DNA of 64,000 nt from Selenomonas sp. GACV-9 (lineage in GTDB: Bacteria; Bacillota; Negativicutes; Selenomonadales; Selenomonadaceae): positions 1 through 64,000 of the forward strand of contig FPAX01000007.1 of NCBI GenBank assembly GCA_900116485.1. The letters run 5' to 3'. The position numbers were made by a program, and so were the translations under genes. The notes below the pieces were generated by a model. That model made no database searches and was not told where the DNA came from. It saw only the letters and a program-made list of their open reading frames with translations. The first letter of the stretch is position 1. Every line of letters starts with the position of its first letter. Below are positions 24,768 through 34,055 of the stretch, in pieces.

Positions 24768-26749
24768 TACGATTACAGAAATTCTTTGCGAGCATCCAAC
24801 AGGATTTGAAGCTGTTTGCGGCTTTATGGTTGTTGATTTGCTTATACCGGGTTATTTTCATATGGGATATGTCGTCATATCTTTCTGCGGCTGCTGATGC
24901 CCAAGAAATCGGGCTGGCACTTTGGACAGGAGCCCGGCTTAGCCTGAAGTCTGCTGGAGCAATCACGCTGCTGTCCTTTGTGTTTTGTTCCTTGGTGGGA
25001 CTCTTTTGGCCGCGGCCGGAACTGGGCAGGGGGCGGCTGTGGATAGGCACGGTAGCCTCGTTTTTCTTGTCGGTATTCTTCCAGGCGCGTTTTCCCTACT
25101 ATCGGGAATTCCATATGACCTATAATATGCAGGTGGTGCAAGGCTGGCAGGATGACCGCACAGCACTTTTCTGGACGATGGTGCAAGAATATGGCCTGCC
25201 TTGGCGGCTGGCCGTGGCGATTGGCCTGACCGTGTTGTTCTGGTATATACTGAAACGTCTCTTGCGGACGTCTGTGTTCCCGCTGCCGGCGCTCAAAGGC
25301 AAGCTGCCCGTGGCGTTGGCATCACTAGTACTGACAGCTGTGATATTTGTCTTTGGCCTGTTTGTCCGCTTTGGCGCCAGTTTCAATTATGAGAAGAGCA
25401 TCAATTGGGAAAACTGCGGTGTGACGAACGACGCGTTCCTCAATGAGTGCATACTGGATGATGTCCAGGCACTCTATCGTGCCCGTGACTTTGCCATCAA
25501 TATGGAGGCGGGTCACATTGCTGGTGTGGACAGGGATAATATCGCAAGCTTCCTGCACCAGATCGCTGGTCATGAAGACCTGCAGGTAAAAGAGATAAAG
25601 CCTTATCTGGAGCGTACTGCCCAGGGGGCTAAGATACCGCGCCCCAAGCATATCTTCATCATTTTGGGAGAGTCATGGGCGCAGTGGCCAATGCTGGATC
25701 AGTATGCGGATCTTCAGGCTGCTGATGGCATCCGCAGCCTGGCGGCGGCCTCCGAAGGCTATTCTACCCAGTCGTTCCTACCCAATGGCGAATATACGGC
25801 AATCGCGATTACCGGCATGGTGACGGGACTGCCCGAAATCCATATTGCGCCGCAGTACCAGCTGCGGACCTTCAAGGAAGTCTATCCGACAGCCATGGCG
25901 CCACAGTTCAAGCAGTTGGGGTACCAGGTTGACTTTTGGTATGGCGGTATTCCCTCGTGGGATAGTATCAACCGGGTAACACTTGCGCAGGGGTTCGACC
26001 ATTTCTATGGCTATCCTGATTACAACGCGCCTAAGCAGAGCGCTTGGGGGACAAAGGATGGCTATATGTTTGACGCGCTGGAAGAACACCTTGCCGATGA
26101 ACCGCCGACGGTGCATCTCATCATGACGGTGACCAACCATCCGCCATACAATCTGGACTTGGCGGCCGAGGGCTTTGACCTTGAGCGGGAAAAGGCTGAG
26201 ACAGCAAAGCTGCCGCAGGCCGATGATCCCGATGAGCTGGCTGTGGAGCTAGGCCATTACTGGTACATGGATAAGGTCGTGACTGATTTTGTCCGCAAGA
26301 CCCGGGAAAGATATCCGGACAGCCTGTTTGTCATCACTGGTGACCATGCTGTGCGCATGGATCCTGGTACGCAGCCAACGCTGTTTGAACACCAAAGCGT
26401 GCCATTCGTACTCTATGGCCAGGGTGTTACGAAAGACATCCTGCCTGCGCAGGCTGTCGGTGGCCATCTGAATATCGTTCCCACGCTGCTGGAGCTTATT
26501 GCCCCGAAGGGCTTTCACTATTATTCGCTGGTACCGAGTATGACCAGCGGTTCGCAGGCAGCATTCAATGGATCGACCTGGATGGCTGACGGCATGATTG
26601 GCCAATTGGAGGGTAGCAAAGCATCGATGCTTGCTGGTCAGGAGGCTGATGATGTTTCTGCGGCCAGACAGAAGGTAGATAACCTGCTGCCGGCTGTACG
26701 CACGATAGCCTGGTGGCTGCTGCAAAAGGGGAATTCAGTGGAGGAGTAA
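24764..26749 (+). CDS. LtaS-like sulfatase-fold membrane transferase (first of two)
   Basis: The 661-residue protein has five N-terminal membrane segments and a large extracytoplasmic sulfatase-fold domain. Metal ligands are seen in IFIILGESWAQWP (Glu), VTNHPPYN (His) and ITGDHAVRMD (Asp-His). The probable nucleophile is the Thr in LPNGEYTAIAITG. The family includes lipoteichoic acid synthase, OpgB-type and phosphoethanolamine transferases. Because it sits inside an LPS heptose operon in a diderm, decoration of LPS core or a periplasmic glycan with a phospho-group is more likely than LTA synthesis. A paralogue is at 46254. Confidence 0.82.
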   Translation: MIRLQKFFASIQQDLKLFAALWLLICLYRVIFIWDMSSYLSAAADAQEIGLALWTGARLSLKSAGAITLLSFVFCSLVGLFWPRPELGRGRLWIGTVASFFLSVFFQARFPYYREFHMTYNMQVVQGWQDDRTALFWTMVQEYGLPWRLAVAIGLTVLFWYILKRLLRTSVFPLPALKGKLPVALASLVLTAVIFVFGLFVRFGASFNYEKSINWENCGVTNDAFLNECILDDVQALYRARDFAINMEAGHIAGVDRDNIASFLHQIAGHEDLQVKEIKPYLERTAQGAKIPRPKHIFIILGESWAQWPMLDQYADLQAADGIRSLAAASEGYSTQSFLPNGEYTAIAITGMVTGLPEIHIAPQYQLRTFKEVYPTAMAPQFKQLGYQVDFWYGGIPSWDSINRVTLAQGFDHFYGYPDYNAPKQSAWGTKDGYMFDALEEHLADEPPTVHLIMTVTNHPPYNLDLAAEGFDLEREKAETAKLPQADDPDELAVELGHYWYMDKVVTDFVRKTRERYPDSLFVITGDHAVRMDPGTQPTLFEHQSVPFVLYGQGVTKDILPAQAVGGHLNIVPTLLELIAPKGFHYYSLVPSMTSGSQAAFNGSTWMADGMIGQLEGSKASMLAGQEADDVSAARQKVDNLLPAVRTIAWWLLQKGNSVEE

Positions 26750-26755
26750 TCATTC

Positions 26756-27922
26756 GTGTATAAAAATATCCTCGTAATCAATCTCATGCATATCGGCGAT
26801 CTGATGCTGGCAACGCCGGTCCTGCGCACCTTGCGCACGAATTATCCAGCGGCCCGCATCAGCCTGCTGGCGGACAAGAAGCTCCGCGACCTCGTCGAGC
26901 ATAATGAATATATTGACGAATGCCTGCTTATCGACAAGAAGGGCAAGGATGACCATTTCGGCTCGCTGTTCCGGTTTATCTGGGGATTGCGGCAGAAGAA
27001 ATACGACCTGGTCATCAACCTGCACCGCAACGAGCGTGCCTCGGCAATTGCGGCCTTTTCTGGTGCCAAGCGGATTGTCGGCTACAGCAAGCCGGGCTTT
27101 TCGCTGTTTTTTGACAAGGTCATGCAGAATCCGTCGGTGGCTCACCATATCGGCCAGGGGCCCTTTCATCTGCTGCCGCCGCATAAATACGTGCCGGGGT
27201 GGAAACATCAGGTGCATGCCCACCTCGAGGTATTGAAGGAAGCCGTCGGTGTCGATACCATCGATGATGGCGGCCTGGAGATGTGGCTGCCTGAGGCGGC
27301 AGAGCAGGAGGCGGAGTCCCTTTGGCAGCAGCATTTTGCGCCGGAGGACAAGGTCATCGCCTTCAATATCGGCGCCAGCTGGCCGACCAAGCGCTGGCTG
27401 GACAGTTACTTTGCCGAGTGCGCCGATGCGCTGATTGGCCGTGGCTATCAGGTGGCATTCTTCGGCGGTCCGATGGATCTATCCATCGTCGAGAAATGCA
27501 TCGCCCAGATGAAGCAGAAAGACAGCGGCAAGCTGCATGTGTTTACGGGTAAGGTGAGCCTTTCCGTACTGGCAGGGCTGCTCAGTCGCTGCTGCCTGTT
27601 CCTGACGACGGACTCGGGCCCCATGCACATCGGTGTGGCGATGAACGTCCCAATCGTCACGATGTTTGGCGCGAGCCCTGTGCCGGGGTTCTATCCCTAC
27701 GATGCCAAGGACGTGCTCATCAAGGCCCCTGTAGGCTGCCATCCCTGCGGCATCCATGAATGCCCGCACGCTGGCGAAGCGAACCTGGCCTGCATGAAGA
27801 AGATCACGCCGGCCGTCGTCATGGAACATGTCGATGCGCTGCTAGAAAGATATCAGGGCGTTCCCGCCTATCAGCTGCCTGCGCATTATGGGGAATATGA
27901 ATGCCAGGTCGTTGAGGCTTGA
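26756..27922 (+). CDS. waaF: LPS heptosyltransferase, GT9 (WaaF-like)
   Basis: The 388-residue protein begins YKNILVINLMHIGDLMLATPVLR, a GT9 signature. The C-terminal region has TTDSGPMHIGVAMNVPIVTMFG, the ADP-heptose site. The GTG start has GGAGGAG upstream; no ATG fits. It likely adds the second heptose of the inner core. Cys-rich GCHPCGIHECPH near residue 330 is shared with other GT9 proteins. It ends 31 bases before the second kinase. Confidence 0.83.
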   Translation: MYKNILVINLMHIGDLMLATPVLRTLRTNYPAARISLLADKKLRDLVEHNEYIDECLLIDKKGKDDHFGSLFRFIWGLRQKKYDLVINLHRNERASAIAAFSGAKRIVGYSKPGFSLFFDKVMQNPSVAHHIGQGPFHLLPPHKYVPGWKHQVHAHLEVLKEAVGVDTIDDGGLEMWLPEAAEQEAESLWQQHFAPEDKVIAFNIGASWPTKRWLDSYFAECADALIGRGYQVAFFGGPMDLSIVEKCIAQMKQKDSGKLHVFTGKVSLSVLAGLLSRCCLFLTTDSGPMHIGVAMNVPIVTMFGASPVPGFYPYDAKDVLIKAPVGCHPCGIHECPHAGEANLACMKKITPAVVMEHVDALLERYQGVPAYQLPAHYGEYECQVVEA

Positions 27923-27952
27923 ATGAGTGGTCAAGGAAGGGAGAATCCGCGA

Positions 27953-28930
27953 ATGGATAAGCAAGCGATGCATGATTTCATTGCCAACGGCACGGCAGGC
28001 TGTCGCCTGCTCGTCGTTGGCGATGTCATGCTGGATAAATATTTCTATGGGGAAGTCACGCGCATCTCGCCGGAGGCTCCGGTGCCAATCACCCACGTGC
28101 TGTCGTCGAAGGAGACACTGGGTGGTGCGGCTAACGTGGCGCATAATCTGGCCCTTTTGGGCTGCGCGACGGATATTGCCGGTTTTGTCGGTGAGGACTA
28201 TCACTGCCAAAGCCTGCTGGATAAGTTCACAGAGCGTGACATCAGCTACAAAGGCCTCATCCATACCGACAGGCCGACGACTACGAAGCTGCGCATCATC
28301 GGCGGTCATCAGCAGATGATGCGGCTGGACTTCGAGGAGGCCGAGCCGGTCGAGGGCCCGTATGCGGACCGGCTGCAGGGCTATGTGCAGGCGGCGCTCG
28401 CGCAGGGCGTCGATGCCATCATCATCTCGGACTACGGCAAGGGCTGCTGCACGCCGGCAACCTGCCAGGCAATCATCCAGGTGGCGCACGAGCACCAGGT
28501 TCCCGTCATCATCGACCCGAAGGGCAATGACTGGGATAAGTATGCAGGGGCAGATTACATCACGCCGAATCTCAAGGAGATCAACGAGATCCTGCCAGTG
28601 CGCATCAAGAATGAGGATGCAGCCGTCGAGAAGGCTGCGCGCTATGCGATGGAGAAATACCAGCTCAAGAACATCATCGTGACGCGGTCGGAAAATGGCA
28701 TGACTCTGGTGACGCCAGAGGCTGTCACCCATATCCCGACGAAGGCCCAGGAGGTCTACGATGTCTCAGGTGCTGGCGATACCGTCATTGCGGTATTCTC
28801 GCTGGGACTGGCTGGTGGCCTTGCCCCTGTCAGCAGTGCCCGCATGGCCAATCTGGCCGCCAGCGTGGTTGTTGCCAAGCTCGGCACTTATGCGATAAGC
28901 AGGGATGAGCTGCTGGAAGTCTTGAAGTAA
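27953..28930 (+). CDS. Second heptose-7-phosphate kinase paralogue (PfkB)
   Basis: The 325-residue protein is another HldE1-type kinase: DVMLDKYFYGEVTRISPEAP, ETLGGAANVAHNLALLG, and DVSGAGDTVIAVFSLG. The start ATG at 27953 follows AAGGAAGGGAG by nine bases; an in-frame ATG at 27923 lacks a site. It differs clearly from the first copy at 22259. Both have the catalytic Asp in GAGDT, so both may be active. Which one feeds ADP-heptose synthesis cannot be told; the other may act on another sugar phosphate. Confidence 0.85.
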   Translation: MDKQAMHDFIANGTAGCRLLVVGDVMLDKYFYGEVTRISPEAPVPITHVLSSKETLGGAANVAHNLALLGCATDIAGFVGEDYHCQSLLDKFTERDISYKGLIHTDRPTTTKLRIIGGHQQMMRLDFEEAEPVEGPYADRLQGYVQAALAQGVDAIIISDYGKGCCTPATCQAIIQVAHEHQVPVIIDPKGNDWDKYAGADYITPNLKEINEILPVRIKNEDAAVEKAARYAMEKYQLKNIIVTRSENGMTLVTPEAVTHIPTKAQEVYDVSGAGDTVIAVFSLGLAGGLAPVSSARMANLAASVVVAKLGTYAISRDELLEVLK

Positions 28931-28961
28931 GAGAATTGTTCTGAAATAGGAGGAGTATACC

Positions 28962-29948
28962 ATGATTATCGTAACGGGAGGCGCCGGCTTTATCGGCAGC
29001 AACCTTGTCAAAGAACTCAACCGCCGTGGCCGCACGGATATCCTTATCGTCGATGACCTCAAGGATGGTCAGAACTACAAGAACCTGCGCGGTCTGCAGT
29101 TCATCGACTATCAGCACAAGGACGATTTCCTGCAGAGCATCGAGGAGGATGACTTCGACGGCACGGATATCGACGCCGTATTCCATGAGGGGGCCTGCTC
29201 TGACACGATGGAGTATGATGTCAACTTCATGATGCGCGTCAACTACGAGTACTCGAAATCACTGCTGCACTTCTGCCTGCAGCACCGCATCCCGTTCCTC
29301 TATGCATCGTCGGCATCGACTTATGGCAGCGGCCGCAATGGTTTCCGCGAGGGCGACGAGTGCGAGGATGCCCTCAATCCCTATGCCTTCTCGAAGCTGG
29401 CCTTTGACCGCTATGTGCGTCAGGTCATGCCGGAGGCCAAGAGCCAGATTGTCGGCCTCAAATATTTCAACGTCTATGGCCCGCAGGAGCACCACAAGGG
29501 CAAGATGGCATCGATCTTCTATCAGCTCTACAACCAGATCAACGAATCGGGTACGGTCCGCCTGTTCAAAGGCTGGGGGGATATCAATGGCACGCCGGTC
29601 AAGGATGGCGAGCAGCGTCGTGACTTCGTCTATGTCAAGGACGTCGTGAACGTCAACCTCTGGTTCTGGGAGAACAAGGGGGAAAGCGGCATCTACAACT
29701 GCGGCACGGGCCATGCACACACCTATAACGAGGTGGCCCAGGCAGTTATTGCGGCAATGGGCAAGGGCGAGATTGCTTACCGTGAATTCCCGGAAGTCCT
29801 CAAGGGCAAATATCAGAACTACACCGAGGCTGATCCGGCAAATCTTTTGGCAGCCGGCTATGATGAAGGTTTTCACGAGATGAGCGATGCCGTTAAAGAA
29901 TACGTCGAGTTCCTCGATGCAGGAGGCTATTTTGTCTACGGCAAATAA
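28962..29948 (+). CDS. hldD: ADP-glyceromanno-heptose 6-epimerase
   Basis: The 328-residue extended SDR protein converts ADP-D-glycero- to ADP-L-glycero-D-manno-heptose. The NADP-binding GGAGFIGSNLVKELNRRG is at residues 6-23, the catalytic YxxxK is in NPYAFSKLAFDRY, and the family-specific HKGKMASIFYQLYNQ follows. GGAGGAG precedes the ATG. Its 3' end overlaps gmhB. Confidence 0.93.
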   Translation: MIIVTGGAGFIGSNLVKELNRRGRTDILIVDDLKDGQNYKNLRGLQFIDYQHKDDFLQSIEEDDFDGTDIDAVFHEGACSDTMEYDVNFMMRVNYEYSKSLLHFCLQHRIPFLYASSASTYGSGRNGFREGDECEDALNPYAFSKLAFDRYVRQVMPEAKSQIVGLKYFNVYGPQEHHKGKMASIFYQLYNQINESGTVRLFKGWGDINGTPVKDGEQRRDFVYVKDVVNVNLWFWENKGESGIYNCGTGHAHTYNEVAQAVIAAMGKGEIAYREFPEVLKGKYQNYTEADPANLLAAGYDEGFHEMSDAVKEYVEFLDAGGYFVYGK

Positions 29949-30444
29949 GAAGGCGGTATTCTTCGACCGCGATGGCACGCTGAATGTCGACATCCACTAT
30001 CTGCACCGTCCCGAGGATTTCGCCTGGATCGAGGGGGCCAAGGAGGCCATCAAGTATGTCAATGATCTGGGGTATCTTGCAATCCTCGTCACGAATCAGA
30101 GCGGTGTGGCGCGGGGCTATTATCCGGAAGAAGACGTGAAGCGTGTCTACGACTGGATGAATGGAGAGCTGGCAAGGATTGGAGCGCATCTTGATGCGCT
30201 CTATTACTGTCCGCACCACCCGGAAGGGAAAATCCCGCAGTATGCCAAGGCCTGTACCTGCCGTAAGCCCCAGACGGGCATGGTGGACAAAGCCTGCACG
30301 GATTATGGGATTGACCGCAGCCAGTCGTATTTTGTTGGCGACAGCGATGGCGATATGGAATGTGCCCGCAGGGCAGGGCTCACGCCTATACGCTATGGGG
30401 CAGGCAGTCTGCTGGACTGCCTGCAGGGCTTCATCGTCAAATAA
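29932..30444 (+). CDS. gmhB: D-glycero-beta-D-manno-heptose-1,7-bisphosphate 7-phosphatase
   Basis: The 170-residue HAD-superfamily enzyme has the nucleophile motif FFDRDGTLNVD at the N-terminus, TNQSGVARGYY, and the zinc-binding loop with CTCRKP. It removes the 7-phosphate before nucleotidyl transfer. The TTG at 29932 is the best start: AGGAGG lies six bases before it and it gives the family N-terminus; a frame from 29887 is longer without a site. It overlaps hldD by 17 bases. gmhA, the first pathway step, is not in the window. Confidence 0.88.
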   Translation: MSTANKKAVFFDRDGTLNVDIHYLHRPEDFAWIEGAKEAIKYVNDLGYLAILVTNQSGVARGYYPEEDVKRVYDWMNGELARIGAHLDALYYCPHHPEGKIPQYAKACTCRKPQTGMVDKACTDYGIDRSQSYFVGDSDGDMECARRAGLTPIRYGAGSLLDCLQGFIVK

Positions 30445-30523
30445 CTCTGCATCCCGCACAGGAATTTATTTGCAGGCAGCGAATAGTATTCCATAGAAAA
30501 CAATTTATGAGGGAGGGATACCT

Positions 30524-32062
30524 GTGACCCTTTTTTTGCTGGCTGTGCTGCCGATTCTCTGGCTTATCTTAGCGCTTTCCGGCTTAAAAATGGCGGCCTG
30601 GAAGGCTTGCCCGGTGGCGCTGCTGTTGTCTTTGGTAGTAAGTGTCATCAATTTTGGCATGCCGTGGGATTACATGGCCAGTGCAGTGCTTGAAGGCACG
30701 GCGCTAGCGTGTTGGCCGATACTTCTTATCATCACAGCGACTATCTATACATATCATCTATCGGTACATACGGGGGGCATGGAGCGCATCAAGGCCATGC
30801 TCACCTCGGTCAGCAGCGATTACCGCGTGCTGATCCTGCTCATCGCCTTTGGCTTTGGCGGCTTCTTGGAGGGCATGGCGGGCTTTGGCACGGCGGTGGC
30901 GATCCCGGCCAGCATGCTCGCGGGCATGGGCATCAATCCCGTAAGTGCCGTGGCCGTCTGTCTGGTGGCTAACTTCGTGCCATCGGCTTATGGCTCGATT
31001 GGCATTCCGCTGGTTACCTTGTCGGGCATCATGGGGACAGATCCTGCCCAGCTGGCCACCTACGTGGCCCTGCAGATCAGCATCCTGGGCATTTTCTGCC
31101 CCTTCCTGATGGTGGCGATTGCTGGCGGCGGCTGGCGGGCTATCCGCGGCATGGTGCCTATCTGTCTGGCAGCTGGCGTCGGCTATGTCGCGGCCCAGCT
31201 CGTCGTATCGTATTTCCTGGGGCCCGAGCTGGCGGGCGTCGCGGGGGCTGTCTGCACCATGGGAGCCATCATGGCTGCCGTGCGGTTCTTTCCCCCGCAG
31301 GATTTTGCCTATGTGCTGCAGCGGGAGGAAGCGCCAGCCGTCAACCGCCGGCAGGCGTTCTTTGCCTGGCTGCCCTTTGTGCTGATCTTCATCCTGCTGC
31401 TCCTGACCAGCAAGCTGGTGCCGATGATCTATGATTCGATTTCGCAGATCCGCACGTCGGTGCTCATCTACAAGGGGGATGGCGGCAGTCCCTATACCTT
31501 CCACTGGGTTGCGACGCCGGGCATGGTGATCTTCTTTGCCACGTTCCTCAGCGGGTTCATCCAGCGGACGCCGGTCACCGATATGCTGCAGGTCCTGCGC
31601 AAGACGGTGTTCAGCCTGCGGCCGACCTTCGTGACGATCATCAGCATCATCGCCACAGCCAAGGTCATGGGCTACAGCGGCATGACGACGACCATTGCCG
31701 ACCATACCGTGGCGGCCACGGGCGTCATGTATCCGGCCATCGCCGCCTTCATCGGCTCGGTGGGCGGTTTCATCACGGGATCGGCAACCTCCACCTGCAT
31801 CCTGCTGGGCAAGCTCCAGATGGATGCGGCGGTGGCCATCGGGGCCTCAGAGAACACGCAGGTCTGGATAGCTGCGGCCAACGCCACGGGGGCCTGCGCC
31901 GGCAAGATCATCGCTCCGCAGAGCATCGCCATCGGCGTAGCGGCCATCGGCGTGGCTGGCAAAGGCAGTGAGAGCCATCTGCTGGCCTTGGCGATAAAGG
32001 TTTACCTGCCCTTTATCCTACTACTTGGCTTCTTGGTGTATATGGGCCGCGTATGGCTATAG
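30524..32062 (+). CDS. lctP: L-lactate permease
   Basis: The 512-residue protein has 12-14 membrane segments and the LctP motifs FGFGGFLEGMAGFGTAVAIP and NFVPSAYGSIGIPLVT, typical of lactate/H+ symporters. The start is GTG at 30524 after GGGAGGG. It uses its own terminator and lies between the LPS core operon and the glycosyltransferase locus. Lactate uptake fits the fermentative and ferredoxin-based metabolism seen elsewhere here. Confidence 0.9.
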   Translation: MTLFLLAVLPILWLILALSGLKMAAWKACPVALLLSLVVSVINFGMPWDYMASAVLEGTALACWPILLIITATIYTYHLSVHTGGMERIKAMLTSVSSDYRVLILLIAFGFGGFLEGMAGFGTAVAIPASMLAGMGINPVSAVAVCLVANFVPSAYGSIGIPLVTLSGIMGTDPAQLATYVALQISILGIFCPFLMVAIAGGGWRAIRGMVPICLAAGVGYVAAQLVVSYFLGPELAGVAGAVCTMGAIMAAVRFFPPQDFAYVLQREEAPAVNRRQAFFAWLPFVLIFILLLLTSKLVPMIYDSISQIRTSVLIYKGDGGSPYTFHWVATPGMVIFFATFLSGFIQRTPVTDMLQVLRKTVFSLRPTFVTIISIIATAKVMGYSGMTTTIADHTVAATGVMYPAIAAFIGSVGGFITGSATSTCILLGKLQMDAAVAIGASENTQVWIAAANATGACAGKIIAPQSIAIGVAAIGVAGKGSESHLLALAIKVYLPFILLLGFLVYMGRVWL

Positions 32063-32068
32063 ATAAGG

Positions 32069-32099
32069 AAACGCTCCATCGGATGATGGAGCGTTTTTC
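32069..32099 (+). terminator. Terminator after lactate permease
   Basis: AACGCTCCATC pairs with GATGGAGCGTT across a short loop, then T5. Confidence 0.88.
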
Positions 32100-32132
32100 T
32101 CATTGGGGGACGCAGTGTTTTTCATGGTTTTA

Positions 32133-32141
32133 TGTTATAAT
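32133..32141 (+). promoter_or_regulatory. Extended -10 promoter before the glycan locus
   Basis: TG-T-TATAAT about 40 bases before the GT2 start. No clear -35 is seen, as is usual for extended -10 promoters. Confidence 0.5.
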
Positions 32142-32179
32142 ATTACGTTAGAGATTAAATTTGTATGAAGGAGATTCTT

Positions 32180-32944
32180 ATGCCTAGACTGGCTGTATTG
32201 ATTTTGACTAAGAATGAAGAGGCAAATATTGAGGAATGCATCAAGAGTGCGTCATTTGCTGACGAGATCGTCGTGATCGACTCGGGCAGCACCGATTCGA
32301 CGCAGGCGAAGGCTGAGTCCCTTGGCGCGCGGTTTGTCGTGCATCCGATGGATGACAGTGGCTTTGCTGGGCAACGGAACTTTGCTATGACGCAGACTGA
32401 GGCAGATTGGGTATTTTTCCTTGATGCGGATGAGCGTATCGTCAAAGATGCTGCGGAGAAGATCAAGGCAATCGTTGCGGCAGATACCCCGACTGCTTAC
32501 CGCGTGCAGCGGAAAAATGTCATCATGGGGAAAATGATGCAATATGGTGGGCATCGGCCTGATTATGTAGCACGTTTTTATCCACGTCAGTCTGTAAAAT
32601 GGCATGGACGCGTACATGAAGGGATTGAGACAGTACTGCCGATCAAGGAGCTGCCTGGGTGTCTCCATCACTATACTTATACCACTTGGCAGCAGTATTT
32701 CTCCAAGTCTAATCAATACACGTCGCTATCGGCACAAACTATGTTTGCCAACAAGAAAAAAGCCAGCAGGATGGGTGTGTTGTCACATGCGTTTTTTGCT
32801 TTCCTGAAATCGTATGTATTGAAACAGGGATTCCGTGATGGCTATCTAGGTTTTGTCATGTCGGTCTTAGCTGCGAATGCGTCAATGACAAAATATCTGA
32901 AACTGCGGAATCTCTATCGGTTGGCTAAGGGACAGCAGGAGTAA
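32180..32944 (+). CDS. Glycosyltransferase family 2 (WaaE/KdtX-like)
   Basis: The 254-residue GT-A enzyme starts RLAVLILTKNEEANIEECI, has VVIDSGSTDST and DWVFFLDADERI (the DxD metal and sugar-nucleotide site). WaaE-type enzymes add glucose to the LPS core. The ATG at 32180 follows AAGGAG by six bases; an earlier ATG at 32165 overlaps that site, so the later start is preferred. It is the first gene of a run of tandem glycosyltransferases. Confidence 0.88.
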   Translation: MPRLAVLILTKNEEANIEECIKSASFADEIVVIDSGSTDSTQAKAESLGARFVVHPMDDSGFAGQRNFAMTQTEADWVFFLDADERIVKDAAEKIKAIVAADTPTAYRVQRKNVIMGKMMQYGGHRPDYVARFYPRQSVKWHGRVHEGIETVLPIKELPGCLHHYTYTTWQQYFSKSNQYTSLSAQTMFANKKKASRMGVLSHAFFAFLKSYVLKQGFRDGYLGFVMSVLAANASMTKYLKLRNLYRLAKGQQE

Positions 32945-32957
32945 CGGGGGAAATATC

Positions 32958-34037
32958 GTGCGTTTGATACAGATTGCGCATGCACTGACGTTGCATGATG
33001 CCGCAAGTGAATTTGTCCAGAATTTGGATGGGATGTTTCGAAGATTAGGTTATGATACGGAAATCTTTGCCAATAGATTGGATGCGCGGATAAAGAATGA
33101 TCATATCCGCACCATGGAACATTTTGATGGGACGACTGAGGATATTGTCATCTATCATATGACGACGGGAACATCGTTCAATAAATGGGTGGCGAACTAT
33201 CCGCAGCGAGTCGTCCTGTACTATCATAACATCACTCCGGCAAAGTTCTTCTTTGGCAATGCTTGGGGATCGTGGCTCAAATGCATACAGGGAAGACGCC
33301 AGCTCAAGTCGATTGCGAAGAACACATTCTATGCCTGGGCAGCATCTGAGTATTCCTGTGAAGAGTTACGTGCATTGGGCCTTCTGGAAGCAAAACCGCT
33401 GTCTATCATCGTTGAACCGGAAAAGATCCTGAAGCGTCCTTTGGTACACGATATTTACGAGAAATATCATGATGGGAAGCTGAATCTCTTGATAGTTGGT
33501 CGTGGGGTGCCGCATAAGAAGCAGGATGAGGCAATCGATATCGTCAGATATTACAAGGAGCATATCGATGCCGAGGTCCGCTTGATTGTCGTTGGCAATA
33601 TGAAACCATCGTTTGAGAAAAAGCTGCATCGGATGGTAGAACGCTATGGGATGCAGGAGGATGTCGTATTTGCCGGAAGTGTCTCAGATGATGAGCTATG
33701 TACCTGGTATCAAGTATCTGATGCATTGCTTTGCTTGAGTGAGCATGAGGGATTTTGTGTGCCGCTAGTAGAGGCGATGGCCTTCGATAAGCCGGTGTTT
33801 GCCTATGCAGCGGCAGCTGTGCCGGAGACCGTAGGGCGCGCCGGTATCATCTTGCAGGATAAGACCCCGGCGCGGGCTGCACAGGTTATCCATGATACCT
33901 TGGCATCGCAGGAAGCATTGGCCAGATTGGCTGCTGGCAGGAAGAATCGGTTGGAAGACTTATCTTATGAGACGATTTTCCAACAGGTGAAACAGGATAT
34001 CGCGCATATCGTAGAGTTATGGGAAAAGCGCGTGTGA
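32958..34037 (+). CDS. Glycosyltransferase family 4
   Basis: The 359-residue GT-B enzyme has the GT4 C-terminal motif SEHEGFCVPLVEAMAFDKPV, where E-x7-E binds the nucleotide, and LNLLIVGRGVPHKKQDEAI before it. The N-terminal half begins RLIQIAHALTLHDAASEF. The start is GTG at 32958. It is likely involved in outer core or O-chain assembly; the sugar is unknown. Confidence 0.87.
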   Translation: MRLIQIAHALTLHDAASEFVQNLDGMFRRLGYDTEIFANRLDARIKNDHIRTMEHFDGTTEDIVIYHMTTGTSFNKWVANYPQRVVLYYHNITPAKFFFGNAWGSWLKCIQGRRQLKSIAKNTFYAWAASEYSCEELRALGLLEAKPLSIIVEPEKILKRPLVHDIYEKYHDGKLNLLIVGRGVPHKKQDEAIDIVRYYKEHIDAEVRLIVVGNMKPSFEKKLHRMVERYGMQEDVVFAGSVSDDELCTWYQVSDALLCLSEHEGFCVPLVEAMAFDKPVFAYAAAAVPETVGRAGIILQDKTPARAAQVIHDTLASQEALARLAAGRKNRLEDLSYETIFQQVKQDIAHIVELWEKRV

Positions 34038-34055
34038 ATTTTGGAGGCAATGAGT

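Noticed and set aside
24764..26749. Lipoteichoic acid synthase as a literal function
   Set aside because: The cell has LPS-core and LptD genes and the gene is inside the heptose operon, so only the sulfatase-fold transferase family is claimed.
30758..31705. 315-codon minus-strand frame opposite the lactate permease
   Set aside because: Antisense shadow, compositionally biased (His, Arg, Asp rich), no domain.
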